A stretch of 64,000 nucleotides of DNA from Roseovarius lutimaris (GCF_900115165.1 NZ_FOVP01000002.1:1-64000), one strand, 5' to 3'; positions 8,211-17,871 are shown, counted from the stretch's first letter. The notes: generated by a model from the letters alone, not told the origin. Numbers and translations are program-made.

Positions 8211-8277
8211 GATAGCGCCCTTCATCGCAGGTTTGCCCAGGTTGAATGACCGCGTCGGGCACCGCCCAAAACCGACC

Positions 8278-10161
8278 CTATTCCGCCGCGATAGGCGTCT
8301 GGATTGTCTCATGAAACAGCATGCGATGCGAGCGCGCCAGAGTCAGGATCGGCGGCATCTCCAGCATTTCCGGCGTCGCCATCACGTGGCGCAAGCCGCG
8401 TCGTGACCCAAGTCGAACGCCCGATATCATCGACAAAGGCACCGCCAACACAAGGCTTATCGTGATCGGCAAAAGCCAGATCGAGACCATCCCCGCCAGC
8501 ATGCCAATCCCAAGCAACGCCCCGCTCAGGGTTTCAACCGCATGGAACTTGAGCACCGTTAGCGGGCCATAGCTACCACCCTTGCGGGCCTGCGGCGACC
8601 ATGTTGGCCGGATGCCGATCACCGTGCGCAGAACCGCCACCAGTTGTTGCACCATCATGATCGGGGCAAACAGGATCGACAGGGCGATCTCGGCCACAAG
8701 CGACAACACGAACCGCACCCCACCGCCAAACCGCGCGATCCGCACCTCGGCAAGGCCAAGCGCCGCCGCCCCCATCAGCTTGGGCGCAAGCAACATGCCG
8801 TACATGAACAGCAGGATCAAAACAGAGCTAACGCGGCTCATCTCGGGCCAGATCGGATAGAGCGGGTTTTCGGCCGAGAAATAGGTGATCACACTATCGG
8901 GTCCGTTCCCCAACAGCGCCCAGATCACCAAAAGCCCAAACCAGGCCGGTGACAAAAGATAGCTAAAGGCGCCATGCAGCAGGTGAAAGCGCGACACCGC
9001 ATGCAAACCGCGCGTGCCCAAAAGGCCAAGGTGTTGCAGGTTGCCATGACACCAGCGGCGGTCGCGCAGGGCATAATCAATCAGGGTCGCGGGCGGCTCT
9101 TCATAGCTGCCGCCGATCGAGGGCATGAAGCGCACCGCCCAACCGGCCCGGCGCAAAAGCCCGGCCTCGACAAAGTCATGGCTCAGGATCAGATTTCCCT
9201 TACCCCAAAGCGACGGCATCCGTGGCAGGCCGGCACAATCGGCAAAGGCGCGGGTGCGCAGAATCGCGTTGTGACCCCAGTAATTGCCCTCTGGACCGGT
9301 CCAACCGGCGAGGCCTTCGCTAAGCAGGGTGCCATAGACCGAGGCCGAGAATTGCTGCACCCGGCCAAACAGGGTATCCGACCCGACCACAAGCGGGGCC
9401 GATTGAATAAGGCCTGCGGATGGGTCGGCGGCCATTTCATCGCTGAGGCGAATCAACGCCTCGGCGCTCATCAGGCTATCGGCATCCAGCACCACCATCG
9501 CGGCATAGGCAGCGCCCCAGTTTTCCAGCCATTGTGCAATATTGCCGACCTTGCGCTCGGTGTTCTGAACGCGCCTGCGATACCAGACCCCGGCCCCCGG
9601 CGGCAGCGCGGCGCGCAGCGTGGCAAAGGCGCGCTGTTCGGCCATGGCGATGGCGGCGTCCTGGGTGTCGCTGAGGATAAAGAGGTCGAATTTATGCGCG
9701 GTTTTGGCGTGATTCAACGCCATCACCATGGCGCAGGCATTGCCGAACACCTCGGCAGGGTCTTCGTTATAGATCGGCACCAAAAGGGCAACGTTCATCG
9801 GCGTCGGATGCCCTCGCGCGCCCTTGGTCTTGCGCATCACGAAACAGGCCAGCCCAAGCATCGCGGTGCCCACCGCCAGAGCGATCCAGAAAAACGTCAC
9901 CACCACCAGCGCCAAAAGCACCCATTCAAGCCACCACATGCCCCCGGTCGACAGCCAGTCGGCAAAGGCCAAGCCAAGCGCCCCTGTGGTGGCGATGGCC
10001 GGCAAAAAAGCCGCCGCACGCCGCAACCAGATGCGCCCGACCGGCACCCAACCGGGCGCGCGCGGGTCGCGGTGCGCACGGCGCAGGCTCTGAACCGGGT
10101 GGGCCATCGGGCTTGGCGGCGGCATATGCGCCGACCTTGGAAAGGCGGTCAGGCGGTCCAT
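8278..10161 (-). CDS. opgH: Periplasmic glucan glucosyltransferase OpgH (MdoH)
   Basis: The product (627 residues from the ATG at 10161; a GTG at 10173 is possible) is the inner-membrane family 2 glucosyltransferase that polymerises the glucan backbone from UDP-glucose. Two N-terminal membrane helices are followed by the cytoplasmic catalytic domain with LLVPIYNEDPAE, the VLDADSLMS Asp motif and RDRRWCHGNLQHL, then several C-terminal helices that would form the export path. It is more than 200 residues shorter than the enterobacterial protein, which has a longer N-terminal extension. It overlaps the opgG 3' end and is the last gene of the opgC-opgG-opgH set. Confidence 0.93.
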   Translation of the reverse strand: MDRLTAFPRSAHMPPPSPMAHPVQSLRRAHRDPRAPGWVPVGRIWLRRAAAFLPAIATTGALGLAFADWLSTGGMWWLEWVLLALVVVTFFWIALAVGTAMLGLACFVMRKTKGARGHPTPMNVALLVPIYNEDPAEVFGNACAMVMALNHAKTAHKFDLFILSDTQDAAIAMAEQRAFATLRAALPPGAGVWYRRRVQNTERKVGNIAQWLENWGAAYAAMVVLDADSLMSAEALIRLSDEMAADPSAGLIQSAPLVVGSDTLFGRVQQFSASVYGTLLSEGLAGWTGPEGNYWGHNAILRTRAFADCAGLPRMPSLWGKGNLILSHDFVEAGLLRRAGWAVRFMPSIGGSYEEPPATLIDYALRDRRWCHGNLQHLGLLGTRGLHAVSRFHLLHGAFSYLLSPAWFGLLVIWALLGNGPDSVITYFSAENPLYPIWPEMSRVSSVLILLFMYGMLLAPKLMGAAALGLAEVRIARFGGGVRFVLSLVAEIALSILFAPIMMVQQLVAVLRTVIGIRPTWSPQARKGGSYGPLTVLKFHAVETLSGALLGIGMLAGMVSIWLLPITISLVLAVPLSMISGVRLGSRRGLRHVMATPEMLEMPPILTLARSHRMLFHETIQTPIAAE

Positions 10162-11660
10162 CGGTATAACCACACCTCGGTCACAGACCGGCCCTGATAA
10201 AACAGTTGCGCGCGCAATTCCGCCGCCGTGACATCGCCGGGTTGAAACGAAAACGCAAGCCGGGGGCCGCCGGTATCCGGGTTGCGTTGAACCAGCCCCT
10301 CGGACACCTCAAGCCGGTTCGAGCTTGCGTGGATCACTAGATCCTCAAGGTCATCGGGAAGCGCCTCATGCGGGGCAAAATCAATCGCCACGACCTTTTT
10401 CTCGCCGTGGGTAAAGCCCTTGCCGATCCGGGTGTTGAGAACCTGCGATACCGGTTTTTTGGTCTCGATCTGATCGACCCAGGTCATGTGATAGCTAAAG
10501 CTGTGCTCGCTTCCGGCCGCCAGCGGATCGCGCGGGCGCCAATAGGCGACGATGTTGTCGTAAATTTCTTTGTCGGTGGGGATTTCCACAAGCGTGATCG
10601 CACCCCGGCCCCAATCTTCGCCGGGGGTAATCCAGAGGCTGGGCCGCTTGTGATAAAGCGCCTCAAGATCGGCAAAGTCGGAAAACCGCCGCTCGCGCTG
10701 TGCAAGGCCAAAGCCCTGCGGATTTTCATCGACAAAGCTTGAAATCTGCACGTCCCGCGGATTGGCCAACGGTCGCCAGATCATCTCTCCCCGGCCATTG
10801 AGGATGCTGAGCCCGTCACTGTCATGGACCGCAGGCCGGAAATCATCAAACCGGTTGCGGTTGGTTTCATCGAAAAAGAACATCGAGGTCAGCGGCGCAA
10901 TCCCGATATTGCCTAGCTCGACCCGTGGGAACAGCGTGCAACTTACATCGACATCGGTCGCCTTGCCGTTGGGACGCAGGGCAAAATGATAGATGCCGGT
11001 CACCGACGCGCTTTCCATCAACGCATGGATCTTATGCGTGGTCGCGCCCATGGCGGGGCGTTCGATCCAGAACCGGGTGAAGTCGGGAAATTCCTCGCCC
11101 TCGGGGGCGGCGGTGTTCACCGCAAGCCCGCGCGCCGACAGCCCGTAAACCAGATCGCGCGCAATCACCCGGAAATAGCTGGCGCCCTGAAACACCGCGT
11201 ATTCCTGAAAAATGCCCGGCTTTTCAAGCTCGGCGCGCAGACGAACCCCGGAATAGCCAAGATGTCCGTCAAGCGGCAGGTCCGGCGCGGTATCGGTCTT
11301 GTCAAACAGGCTGAAATCGAACGGCAAAACGCGGCTCTGGCCATCCTCGACAAGGTTCACCTCAACCGTGTTGGGGAAATACAGGCCCGGATGAAACAGA
11401 TCGACGCGCAGCGGATAATCCGTATCCGACCAGATCGCGTCGCGGCTTCTGAACCAGATCGAGCGGTATTCGTCATAGGACATTTCACGCCAGGCCTGCG
11501 GCACGGTCGCGCGTTTGGCATAGGGTTTGCGCGCGATGTCGCGGGCCAGATCAACCAACCCCTCTTTGGAAAAGGGTGTCGTGGCCACGTCATCGGCGCG
11601 CGCCAGGGCAGGGCTTAGCGCGAAGGCCGCGACGGATTTCAATAGGTCACGCCGATTCAT
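10149..11660 (-). CDS. opgG: Periplasmic glucan biosynthesis protein OpgG/OpgD family
   Basis: The frame is open further upstream, but the ATG at 11660 (MNRRDLLKSVAAFALSPALA) gives a 503-residue protein with a proper export signal. The RRDLLK motif suggests the Tat route, which is known for OpgD in enterobacteria, while classical OpgG uses Sec. The body has the conserved segments YRSIWFRSRDAIW, YFRVIARDLVYGLSARGLA and FTRFWIERP, and an immunoglobulin-like end. The protein acts in the periplasm on nascent glucan. Its start overlaps the opgC stop by four bases, and its 3' end overlaps opgH. The symbol opgG is used because only one such gene lies in the operon; opgD cannot be excluded. Confidence 0.88.
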   Translation of the reverse strand: MNRRDLLKSVAAFALSPALARADDVATTPFSKEGLVDLARDIARKPYAKRATVPQAWREMSYDEYRSIWFRSRDAIWSDTDYPLRVDLFHPGLYFPNTVEVNLVEDGQSRVLPFDFSLFDKTDTAPDLPLDGHLGYSGVRLRAELEKPGIFQEYAVFQGASYFRVIARDLVYGLSARGLAVNTAAPEGEEFPDFTRFWIERPAMGATTHKIHALMESASVTGIYHFALRPNGKATDVDVSCTLFPRVELGNIGIAPLTSMFFFDETNRNRFDDFRPAVHDSDGLSILNGRGEMIWRPLANPRDVQISSFVDENPQGFGLAQRERRFSDFADLEALYHKRPSLWITPGEDWGRGAITLVEIPTDKEIYDNIVAYWRPRDPLAAGSEHSFSYHMTWVDQIETKKPVSQVLNTRIGKGFTHGEKKVVAIDFAPHEALPDDLEDLVIHASSNRLEVSEGLVQRNPDTGGPRLAFSFQPGDVTAAELRAQLFYQGRSVTEVWLYRWTA

Positions 11661-12889
11661 TTCGCGACCCTCCATGGGTGGGATTTGAACCACGCCACTG
11701 AATAGGCCACCACAATCAGCGCGCCAAAGCCGATGAAGTTGGCCAGCGTCATGTTCCAGGTATTGCGCCCGATCTGATCCATTACAAAGCCCGAGAGGCG
11801 CGCGAAGAACATCGAGAAGACAAAGACCGCAAGTGATTGCTGGCCAACCTTGAGGATCATTGCCAAAAGGCCGCGCCAGAGCCGCGCAAGCGTGCCGTCG
11901 CCCGCGACCTTGAGGCGCGCACCGCCTTCGCCGGCCGCGACCCAGCACAGATAGGCAAGCGCAAGGAAATGCGCATATCGCAGAATGCCAAAGTCGGATT
12001 TGTTGAACAGCCCGCGATTGTCGATCCGCCAGCTGCGCGCCCAGTCAAAGCCAAACTCTCTTATGCCGATGTTGGAGAACGGGATATTGGCAACAACCAC
12101 AACTGCGGCCACGATAATCAGCGTCCGGTTTACCGGCGGTTTCGGAATCCAACCGCGCATGAAGGCAAATCCGGTAAAAAAGATAAGCTGCCAGCCGAAG
12201 GGGTTGAAGAACCACTTGCGATCCGACCATGGCTCGGCCGGGAAACCAAGGTGCATATCGCTTAGCCCAAGCCCCTCTAGCACCGAGCGTTGCGCGAAAA
12301 GCCAGATCAGCGCGATGATCCCCGCCACGGCCCAGAGGTTTACACGGCTCAGGGCCATGATCAGCGGCATCATCGCCAGGATCACCATATACATCGGCAG
12401 AATGTCGAAATAATTCGGCACATAGGTCAGGGTGAATATCCCCACCAGTTCCGGGCCGGGATCATCAAAGAACTTCCAAAGATTGAGCGAGCCGATATAG
12501 GTCTTGTCGAAATTGCCGAAATGATCAATCGCCGCCAACAATGTGGCGATGGCGAAAAACATGCAGATATGTGACCAGTAAACCTGCCAGACGCGGTGCC
12601 CCACGCGCATCGTACCCAAGGGCAAACCCGCGCGGTCAAAGGTGCGCCCAAAGGCGATGGCCGACGCCATGCCAGAGCAGAACACGAAAATCTCGGTCGC
12701 GTCGGAAAAGCCCCAGCGGGCCGGAATCCAGCTTGTGAAGAAATTGCGCGGGGTATGGGCACACAGGATGATGAACATCGCGATCCCGCGAAAGAAATCC
12801 AGACGGATATCGCGGGTCGACGCCACGGGAGCGGCAACGGCCTGGGTTGGACGGCTATTGGTCATGGCCGGATCGGCAACACTCGTCAT
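11657..12889 (-). CDS. opgC: Glucan acyl-modifying membrane protein OpgC
   Basis: The 410-residue polytopic protein belongs to the OpgC family, which transfers succinyl-type groups onto periplasmic glucans. It shows RDIRLDFFRGIAMFIILCAHTP near residues 26-47, the hallmark of this acyltransferase-like family, then ATEIFVFCSGMASA and about ten hydrophobic segments. AAGGAG is placed ten bases before the ATG at 12889. It is translationally coupled to opgG and lies 33 bases after the TPR gene. In this order the modifying enzyme is first in the glucan operon. Confidence 0.9.
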   Translation of the reverse strand: MTSVADPAMTNSRPTQAVAAPVASTRDIRLDFFRGIAMFIILCAHTPRNFFTSWIPARWGFSDATEIFVFCSGMASAIAFGRTFDRAGLPLGTMRVGHRVWQVYWSHICMFFAIATLLAAIDHFGNFDKTYIGSLNLWKFFDDPGPELVGIFTLTYVPNYFDILPMYMVILAMMPLIMALSRVNLWAVAGIIALIWLFAQRSVLEGLGLSDMHLGFPAEPWSDRKWFFNPFGWQLIFFTGFAFMRGWIPKPPVNRTLIIVAAVVVVANIPFSNIGIREFGFDWARSWRIDNRGLFNKSDFGILRYAHFLALAYLCWVAAGEGGARLKVAGDGTLARLWRGLLAMILKVGQQSLAVFVFSMFFARLSGFVMDQIGRNTWNMTLANFIGFGALIVVAYSVAWFKSHPWRVAK

Positions 12890-12922
12890 GCGGTGTCGGC
12901 TCCTTTTGTGGAAAATAAGCGC

Positions 12923-14299
12923 TTATTCGGCCGGAAGGCGGCCTGCCTGTTTCCAGTCACCTTTGGACTCGGCAATCAGATCGAAGCGGGCACTGGCATA
13001 GGCATCCAGTCGGCCAGCGCGCTGTGTCAGGCGTTCCTGCAAAATGACCTCTGCATCATCAAGGAACCCGCCACGAATCGCAGAATCGATTGTCAGGCGT
13101 TCGAACACGTCTCGTTGTGCATGACTGCCGCCAGCAAGTTGCATGGATCGTCTTGCCCGTCCAAGGTTAAGAAACGCGGTCTTGTAATCCCCTTCCCCGA
13201 AGGCCTCAAGCCCTGTTGCGGCCGATAGGCCGGGTGTTGCCAGGCGCGCTTTCATCTCATCGGCGGTGGTTGTGCGGGCATCGCGTTGCAGGCGCGCCAT
13301 CATACGTTTGACGGCTTCGGTCCGCTCGCCCCCGATAAGCGCCATGAGGTAGTGCAGATCGGCAAAGACAAGGCAGGCATCTTCGGTGCGGCGTTCGGAT
13401 ATATCGGCAAGCTCTTCCCAGCGGTCGCCGACATTGATGCCCTCAAGTTCGAGCCGCATCAAAAGCGCGCTGCCATTGGAAATATCGCGGAAATCGTCGG
13501 TTCTATCGCTGCGGATTTCAGTATCGTAAAGGTCGAACACCACGTCGATCTCGCCCTGATCAAGGTGCATCAGGGCCTTGTGCCACCACACGTGATAGCG
13601 AAAGTTGTTGCAATGCGCCCAGGCATGTTCGCGCCCGTCAAGCCAGCTCAGGCCCGCGCGCGCGTTGCCGGTCATGTCAAACACATGCGCCATCGCATGC
13701 AGACCCCAGGCATCATCCGGCGACAGGCTCAGCCCAAGGCGCCCGGCGGTTTCGGCGCGGCTATATTCGCCGGTTTCCTCAAGGGTGAACGCGTGACAGC
13801 CAAACAGATAGCCGCGCGCCGGATGTTTGGCATCATAAGCCGGCAAAACCGCTTCGACCGAGGCGCGCATGCCCTTGCCATCCCCTAGGATAAACCGGGT
13901 GGCGTGGCTGATCTTCATCGCCATCGCATCTTCGGGCCAGCGCGCAAGGATCGCTTCCATCTCGTGGATGGTCTCGCTTGGTCGCCCCGCAAGCCATGCA
14001 CAAAGCCCGCGTACATAGCCCATTTCACGCTCGTTCGGCGTGATCCTTTGGGCGCCCGCCAAAGCCGCAGAATAGGCTTCTTGCGCGGTTTCCATAAGCT
14101 CTCGGCGCCCCAGCATCAGGAAGAACATGCCCTTGACCGCATGGGCCATGGCAAAATCAGGCGCCTCTTTCAGAACCATGCCAAGATGTTCAGGCGTACT
14201 CGCGGCATGGGCCAGAAACGCCAGCACCATCCTATCCCACGCTTGGGCGGCGACAGGCGATGATACGGTCATTTCGTACCCAAATTGATCATTGCGCAT
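12923..14299 (-). CDS. Tetratricopeptide repeat protein (TTC38-like)
   Basis: The 458-residue soluble protein is built of helical repeats and resembles the TTC38/StaR-type TPR family; the segments AYSAALAGAQRITPNEREM, AMAHVFDMTGNARAGLSWLDGRE and NNFRYHVWWHKALMHLDQGEID are typical. There is no signal peptide or membrane helix, so it is cytoplasmic. AAGGA precedes the ATG at 14299. It stands 33 bases ahead of opgC on the same strand, so it is probably the first gene of the glucan operon, although its role in glucan synthesis is not established. Confidence 0.8.
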   Translation of the reverse strand: MRNDQFGYEMTVSSPVAAQAWDRMVLAFLAHAASTPEHLGMVLKEAPDFAMAHAVKGMFFLMLGRRELMETAQEAYSAALAGAQRITPNEREMGYVRGLCAWLAGRPSETIHEMEAILARWPEDAMAMKISHATRFILGDGKGMRASVEAVLPAYDAKHPARGYLFGCHAFTLEETGEYSRAETAGRLGLSLSPDDAWGLHAMAHVFDMTGNARAGLSWLDGREHAWAHCNNFRYHVWWHKALMHLDQGEIDVVFDLYDTEIRSDRTDDFRDISNGSALLMRLELEGINVGDRWEELADISERRTEDACLVFADLHYLMALIGGERTEAVKRMMARLQRDARTTTADEMKARLATPGLSAATGLEAFGEGDYKTAFLNLGRARRSMQLAGGSHAQRDVFERLTIDSAIRGGFLDDAEVILQERLTQRAGRLDAYASARFDLIAESKGDWKQAGRLPAE

Positions 14300-14506
14300 G
14301 GCCCGATATCCTTTCGGCAGTAACGTCTTAATCAGCTAGCCAGCTATTTGACACGCCAGCAACACGTCGGCGAGGCACTTCACCAATACGTTATCGAGTC
14401 TTTAACGAATGTGACGAACACCAGGCAGGGGTTCACGCTTAAGGTGCTGCAAAATCGGCGCAAACCCGCCCAACGCGAGCGGTTTCAGCGATAGTTTGCC
14501 CGAAAA

Positions 14507-14977
14507 TCACTCTGCAATGGCGGCTTTTGCGACAGTTTCGAAAACTCCGTCCAATTCGGCGGCCAGATCGCGCAGAGTGTCGCCGCCCTCATCGAAATAG
14601 GGGGTAAAGACCGCCGTTGGCGTGCGGTAACTCAGGCTCGCGGTGCCATCAGCGTCTTCGGTCACATAAATGCGAATCGGTGCTTCGATGCCCGATGCGA
14701 CACTCGCGGCCAGCATCCGGCGGGCATAATCGTTGCGATAAAGCCCAAAGACCCGGTTCCCCGGAATCTCGTGACCCTGAGCGCGCGCGCCATCCGACGC
14801 GCTCGCCTGAGTGACGATTGCAATAGGTGCGGTTTTGACAGCGTCACGCAGCGCCTCGACAAGATCGCCGTAGGACTTGCCGGTGTCATGCACCACCCAG
14901 CCATCGCGCGGCTCAAGCGCCTGTACACTCCCTGCCGCAAGGCCAAGAATCGCTAGGATGCTCAGAAAACGTTGCAT
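14507..14977 (-). CDS. Exported DUF302 protein
   Basis: The 156-residue protein starts at the ATG at 14977, after GAAAGAGGGGG; a longer upstream frame lacks a ribosome-binding site. Residues 1-21 form a Sec signal peptide ending in VQA. The mature part (DGWVVHDTGKSYGDLVEALRD, then GNRVFGLYRNDYARRML) matches the DUF302 fold, a small domain of unknown biochemical function found in bacterial periplasmic proteins. It follows the CoA-transferase gene by 76 bases on the same strand, with a short hairpin at 15011-15029 between them, so it may be separately transcribed. Confidence 0.8.
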   Translation of the reverse strand: MQRFLSILAILGLAAGSVQALEPRDGWVVHDTGKSYGDLVEALRDAVKTAPIAIVTQASASDGARAQGHEIPGNRVFGLYRNDYARRMLAASVASGIEAPIRIYVTEDADGTASLSYRTPTAVFTPYFDEGGDTLRDLAAELDGVFETVAKAAIAE

Positions 14978-15053
14978 ATCATAGCCCCCTCTTTCGCGCC
15001 TATAGCTACTGCCGCAGGCCCTGTGCGGCAAATCACTATGGCGAGAGGGCGGG

Positions 15054-16229
15054 TTACAGCCCGCTCTTGATCCGCGCCAGAACTGCCTCTGTGTCGGCCC
15101 CAAGACTGGGTGGGGCACTGCGGTAACTGACTGGCGTGCGCGAGAATTTAAGCGGGTTGCCGAGCAGGCGCACCTCGCCCTTGGCGGTCTGTGGCGCGGA
15201 GAGGGTCACGGTCATATCGCGCGCCTGTGCCTGATCGGATTCAAGGGCTTGCTCGATCGTGTTGACCGGGCCGACCGGCACCTTGCGCAATTCGAGCCCC
15301 GCAATCACATGATCGGTGTCGCGCCCGGCAAGCGTCTCGGCGATCTGGCCAACCAAAAGATCACGATGCGTCAGACGGGCCGTATTGGTGGCAAAGCGCG
15401 GATCACTGGCCCAGTCGCCCTGTCCCAGATAGTCGCAGAACCGAGCGAATTGGCTATCGTTGCCGACCGCGACGATGACATAGCCATCGCGTGTTTCGAA
15501 CACCTGATAGGGTACGATATTGGGGTGCGCATTGCCCGCCCGCGTCGGGGCCACGCCGGATGTCAGATAATTGAGGCCCTGATTGACCAGCCAGGACATG
15601 GTCGCATCGACCAGCGCGATATCAATATGTTGGCCCTCGCCGGTGGCATCGCGATGGCGTAGCGCCGACAGGATACCGACCGTCGCATAAAGCCCGCAGA
15701 CCACATCGGCCACGCCAACGCCGACCTTCATCGGCTCTTCACCGGCCTCGCCGGTGATGCTCATGATGCCGCCAAACCCCTGTGCCATAAGGTCGTAACC
15801 GGGCTTGTCACGGTTCGGACCGGTCTGGCCAAACCCTGAGATCGAGCAATAAACAAGCCCCGGATAGGCGGCACAGAGCGTGTCATGATCAAGTCCGTAT
15901 TTCTTTAGACCGCCAGGTTTGAAATTCTCGATCACCACATCGGCGCGCCCGGCAAGATCGTGAAGCGCCTTTTGCGCCGCCGGATCGGTGAGATCGAGCG
16001 CGACGGATTTCTTGTTGCGGTTCGAGGACATGAAATAGGCCGAAAGATCGGTCGGCTTGCCTGTCGGATCAAGCGCAAAGGGCGGGCCCCACGTGCGCGT
16101 GTCATCGCCGCCGGGGCTTTCGATCTTGATCACCTCCGCGCCAAGATCGCCCATAAGCTGGGTACAGGTTGGTCCTGCAAGGATGCGGCTGAGGTCGAGA
16201 ACGACAAGGCCGTCAAGCGGTCCGGGCAT
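15054..16229 (-). CDS. Class III CoA-transferase (CaiB/BaiF family)
   Basis: The ATG at 16229 is preceded by AAGGAGA at ideal spacing and gives 391 residues starting PGPLDGLVVLDLSRILAGP, the usual family opening. The LMGDLGAEVIKIESPGGDDTR segment and YFMSSNRNKKSVALDL follow, with the catalytic Asp expected in GYDLMAQGFGG (about residue 158). Members move CoA between carboxylic acids; formyl-CoA:oxalate and carnitine enzymes are examples, but the substrate cannot be read from sequence. The gene begins 10 bases after the end of a TPP-dependent enzyme gene, so the two likely act in one pathway. Confidence 0.88.
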   Translation of the reverse strand: MPGPLDGLVVLDLSRILAGPTCTQLMGDLGAEVIKIESPGGDDTRTWGPPFALDPTGKPTDLSAYFMSSNRNKKSVALDLTDPAAQKALHDLAGRADVVIENFKPGGLKKYGLDHDTLCAAYPGLVYCSISGFGQTGPNRDKPGYDLMAQGFGGIMSITGEAGEEPMKVGVGVADVVCGLYATVGILSALRHRDATGEGQHIDIALVDATMSWLVNQGLNYLTSGVAPTRAGNAHPNIVPYQVFETRDGYVIVAVGNDSQFARFCDYLGQGDWASDPRFATNTARLTHRDLLVGQIAETLAGRDTDHVIAGLELRKVPVGPVNTIEQALESDQAQARDMTVTLSAPQTAKGEVRLLGNPLKFSRTPVSYRSAPPSLGADTEAVLARIKSGL

Positions 16230-16239
16230 GGGAGTCTCC

Positions 16240-17871
16240 TTAAATTCGGCCATCATAAGACCCGCGATCAATTTCGGCGGCGATCACGGTGAAGGTATCA
16301 GCGGTTTGCGCCTGTTCCAGTGCCGCGCGCAATTCGGCCCGCGATGTAACACGCACGCCATTGCCACCAAAGGCCCGGCCAATGGCCGCAAAATCATGAT
16401 GGCCGAAATCAACCGCAAGATTGACCATCTGGCGCTCGCGCTGTTTCTTTTCGATCAGCGACAGGCTTGCATCGACAAACACCACGAAAATCACCGGCAG
16501 TTTCAACTCGGCCACGGTCGAAAGCTCGCCCGCGACCATCAGGAAACCGGCATCGCCGGAAAAGCTTACGACGGGGCGGTCCGGCTCTGCGATCTTGGCG
16601 CCCATGGCCAGCGGCACGGCACAGCCCATGGTGCAAAGCGCGGTCGATTGCAAAAGCGCCTGCGGGGCGTAAGAGGTCCACATTTGCGACAAGAGAATGC
16701 GGTGCGCGCCGCTGTCACAGGTGGCAATCGTTTCAGGGGGAAGGGTCGCGCGCGCCTCGGCAATCACGCCCGCCGCGCCCCATTCATCGTCATGCGGAAA
16801 GGCATGGGCCAAAGCGGCGCGCACCGCCGCCGGTTCGCCGCCGGGCCATGTGGCACGCGGGGCAACGCCCTCGCAAAGCGCGCGCAGGCTTGCGCCGCAA
16901 TCGCCGACGATATTCATCGTCGCCTGGTGCATGTACTGATGGTTTGGCTCCGCCGCGATGTCGATCACATTCACCTTGGCCGGGTCCCAGATTTCGCGCC
17001 AGCCGGGGCGCATTTCGATCGGGTCATAACCAACGCAGAGGATCAGATCGGCGCGCTCGACCAGCGGCACCATGATGCCATCGGCCAGCGGCGACAGGCC
17101 CGCGCCCCCCATCGCCATGGCATGGGTTTCCTCAATAAGACCCTTGGCCTTGTAGGTGGTGATCACCGGAATGCCATATCGTTCGGCCAGGGTCGCAATA
17201 TCGGGGCCGGCACCCTCGTTCATGGCATCAAGGCCGACGATCATCACCGGGCGTTCTGCATCGGCCAGCCAACCGCGCGCACGAGTCAGCGCCTCGCCCG
17301 GCGCGGGCACCATCACTTCGGCCATCGGGCGGCGACGCAGGATCGGCAGGGTCACGCGGGTGTCGGCGACGCTGATCGGCACGTCGATATGCACCGGGCC
17401 GGGCCGCCCCTCAAGCGCGATGCCCATGGCCTTGTCGGCGATGATATCGGCGCCCTGCGCGGTCAGGCGAAAGGTCGCCTTGGTGATCGGGCGCAAAACC
17501 GCCTCGTGATCAAGGATCTGATGGGTATATGTCAGCGCCTCATCGGCATCGACACAGCCCGACAGCACGATAAGCGGCACCCGGTCTTGATGGGCATTGG
17601 CAATCGCATTGACCCCGTTGAGAACCCCCGGCCCCAGCGTCGCAATCAAAATGCCCGGCGCACCGGTGCGATGCCACACACCTTCGGCCATGAAGGCGGC
17701 GGCATTCTCATGGCGCGCCAGAACGCATTCTATACCCGCACGCGACAGCGCATCCATCACGGTCAGAACCTCGCCCCCCGGCATCCCGAACGCATGGCGG
17801 CACCCGGCCTCGTACAAGCGCCGCGCAAGGTAATCGGCGGCGCGATCGGCGGTTTGATTGGCATGTGTCAC
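16240..17871 (-). CDS. Thiamine diphosphate-dependent enzyme, acetolactate synthase-like
   Basis: The 543-residue product has the three-domain layout of the acetolactate synthase/oxalyl-CoA decarboxylase superfamily. The cofactor-activating Glu is E55 (ARHENAAAF), the central domain spans about 190-340, and the diphosphate/metal site starts at GDAGF (439-443). Here the usual GDG is GDA, and the Asn that normally ligates the metal about 26 residues later is replaced by Val (FVDASL, V466-D467). Start is GTG at 17871 after AAGGAG. It precedes a CoA-transferase gene with 10 bases between them. By analogy with oxalyl-CoA decarboxylase/formyl-CoA transferase pairs it could act on an acyl-CoA or 2-oxoacid, but this is inference. 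Confidence 0.85.
   Translation of the reverse strand: MTHANQTADRAADYLARRLYEAGCRHAFGMPGGEVLTVMDALSRAGIECVLARHENAAAFMAEGVWHRTGAPGILIATLGPGVLNGVNAIANAHQDRVPLIVLSGCVDADEALTYTHQILDHEAVLRPITKATFRLTAQGADIIADKAMGIALEGRPGPVHIDVPISVADTRVTLPILRRRPMAEVMVPAPGEALTRARGWLADAERPVMIVGLDAMNEGAGPDIATLAERYGIPVITTYKAKGLIEETHAMAMGGAGLSPLADGIMVPLVERADLILCVGYDPIEMRPGWREIWDPAKVNVIDIAAEPNHQYMHQATMNIVGDCGASLRALCEGVAPRATWPGGEPAAVRAALAHAFPHDDEWGAAGVIAEARATLPPETIATCDSGAHRILLSQMWTSYAPQALLQSTALCTMGCAVPLAMGAKIAEPDRPVVSFSGDAGFLMVAGELSTVAELKLPVIFVVFVDASLSLIEKKQRERQMVNLAVDFGHHDFAAIGRAFGGNGVRVTSRAELRAALEQAQTADTFTVIAAEIDRGSYDGRI

Noticed and set aside
8974-10197. A 407-residue open frame opposite opgH
   Set aside because: Antisense shadow with low-complexity His/Gln/Arg-rich translation; opgH on the other strand has clear family motifs.
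11661-11948. Upstream extension of the OpgG frame
   Set aside because: It lies inside opgC in another frame; the ATG at 11660 yields a proper twin-arginine signal and a four-base overlap with opgC.
15011-15029. GCCGCA/TGCGGC hairpin as terminator between CoA-transferase and DUF302 genes
   Set aside because: The stem is only six pairs and no T run follows on the minus strand, so I do not call it a terminator.
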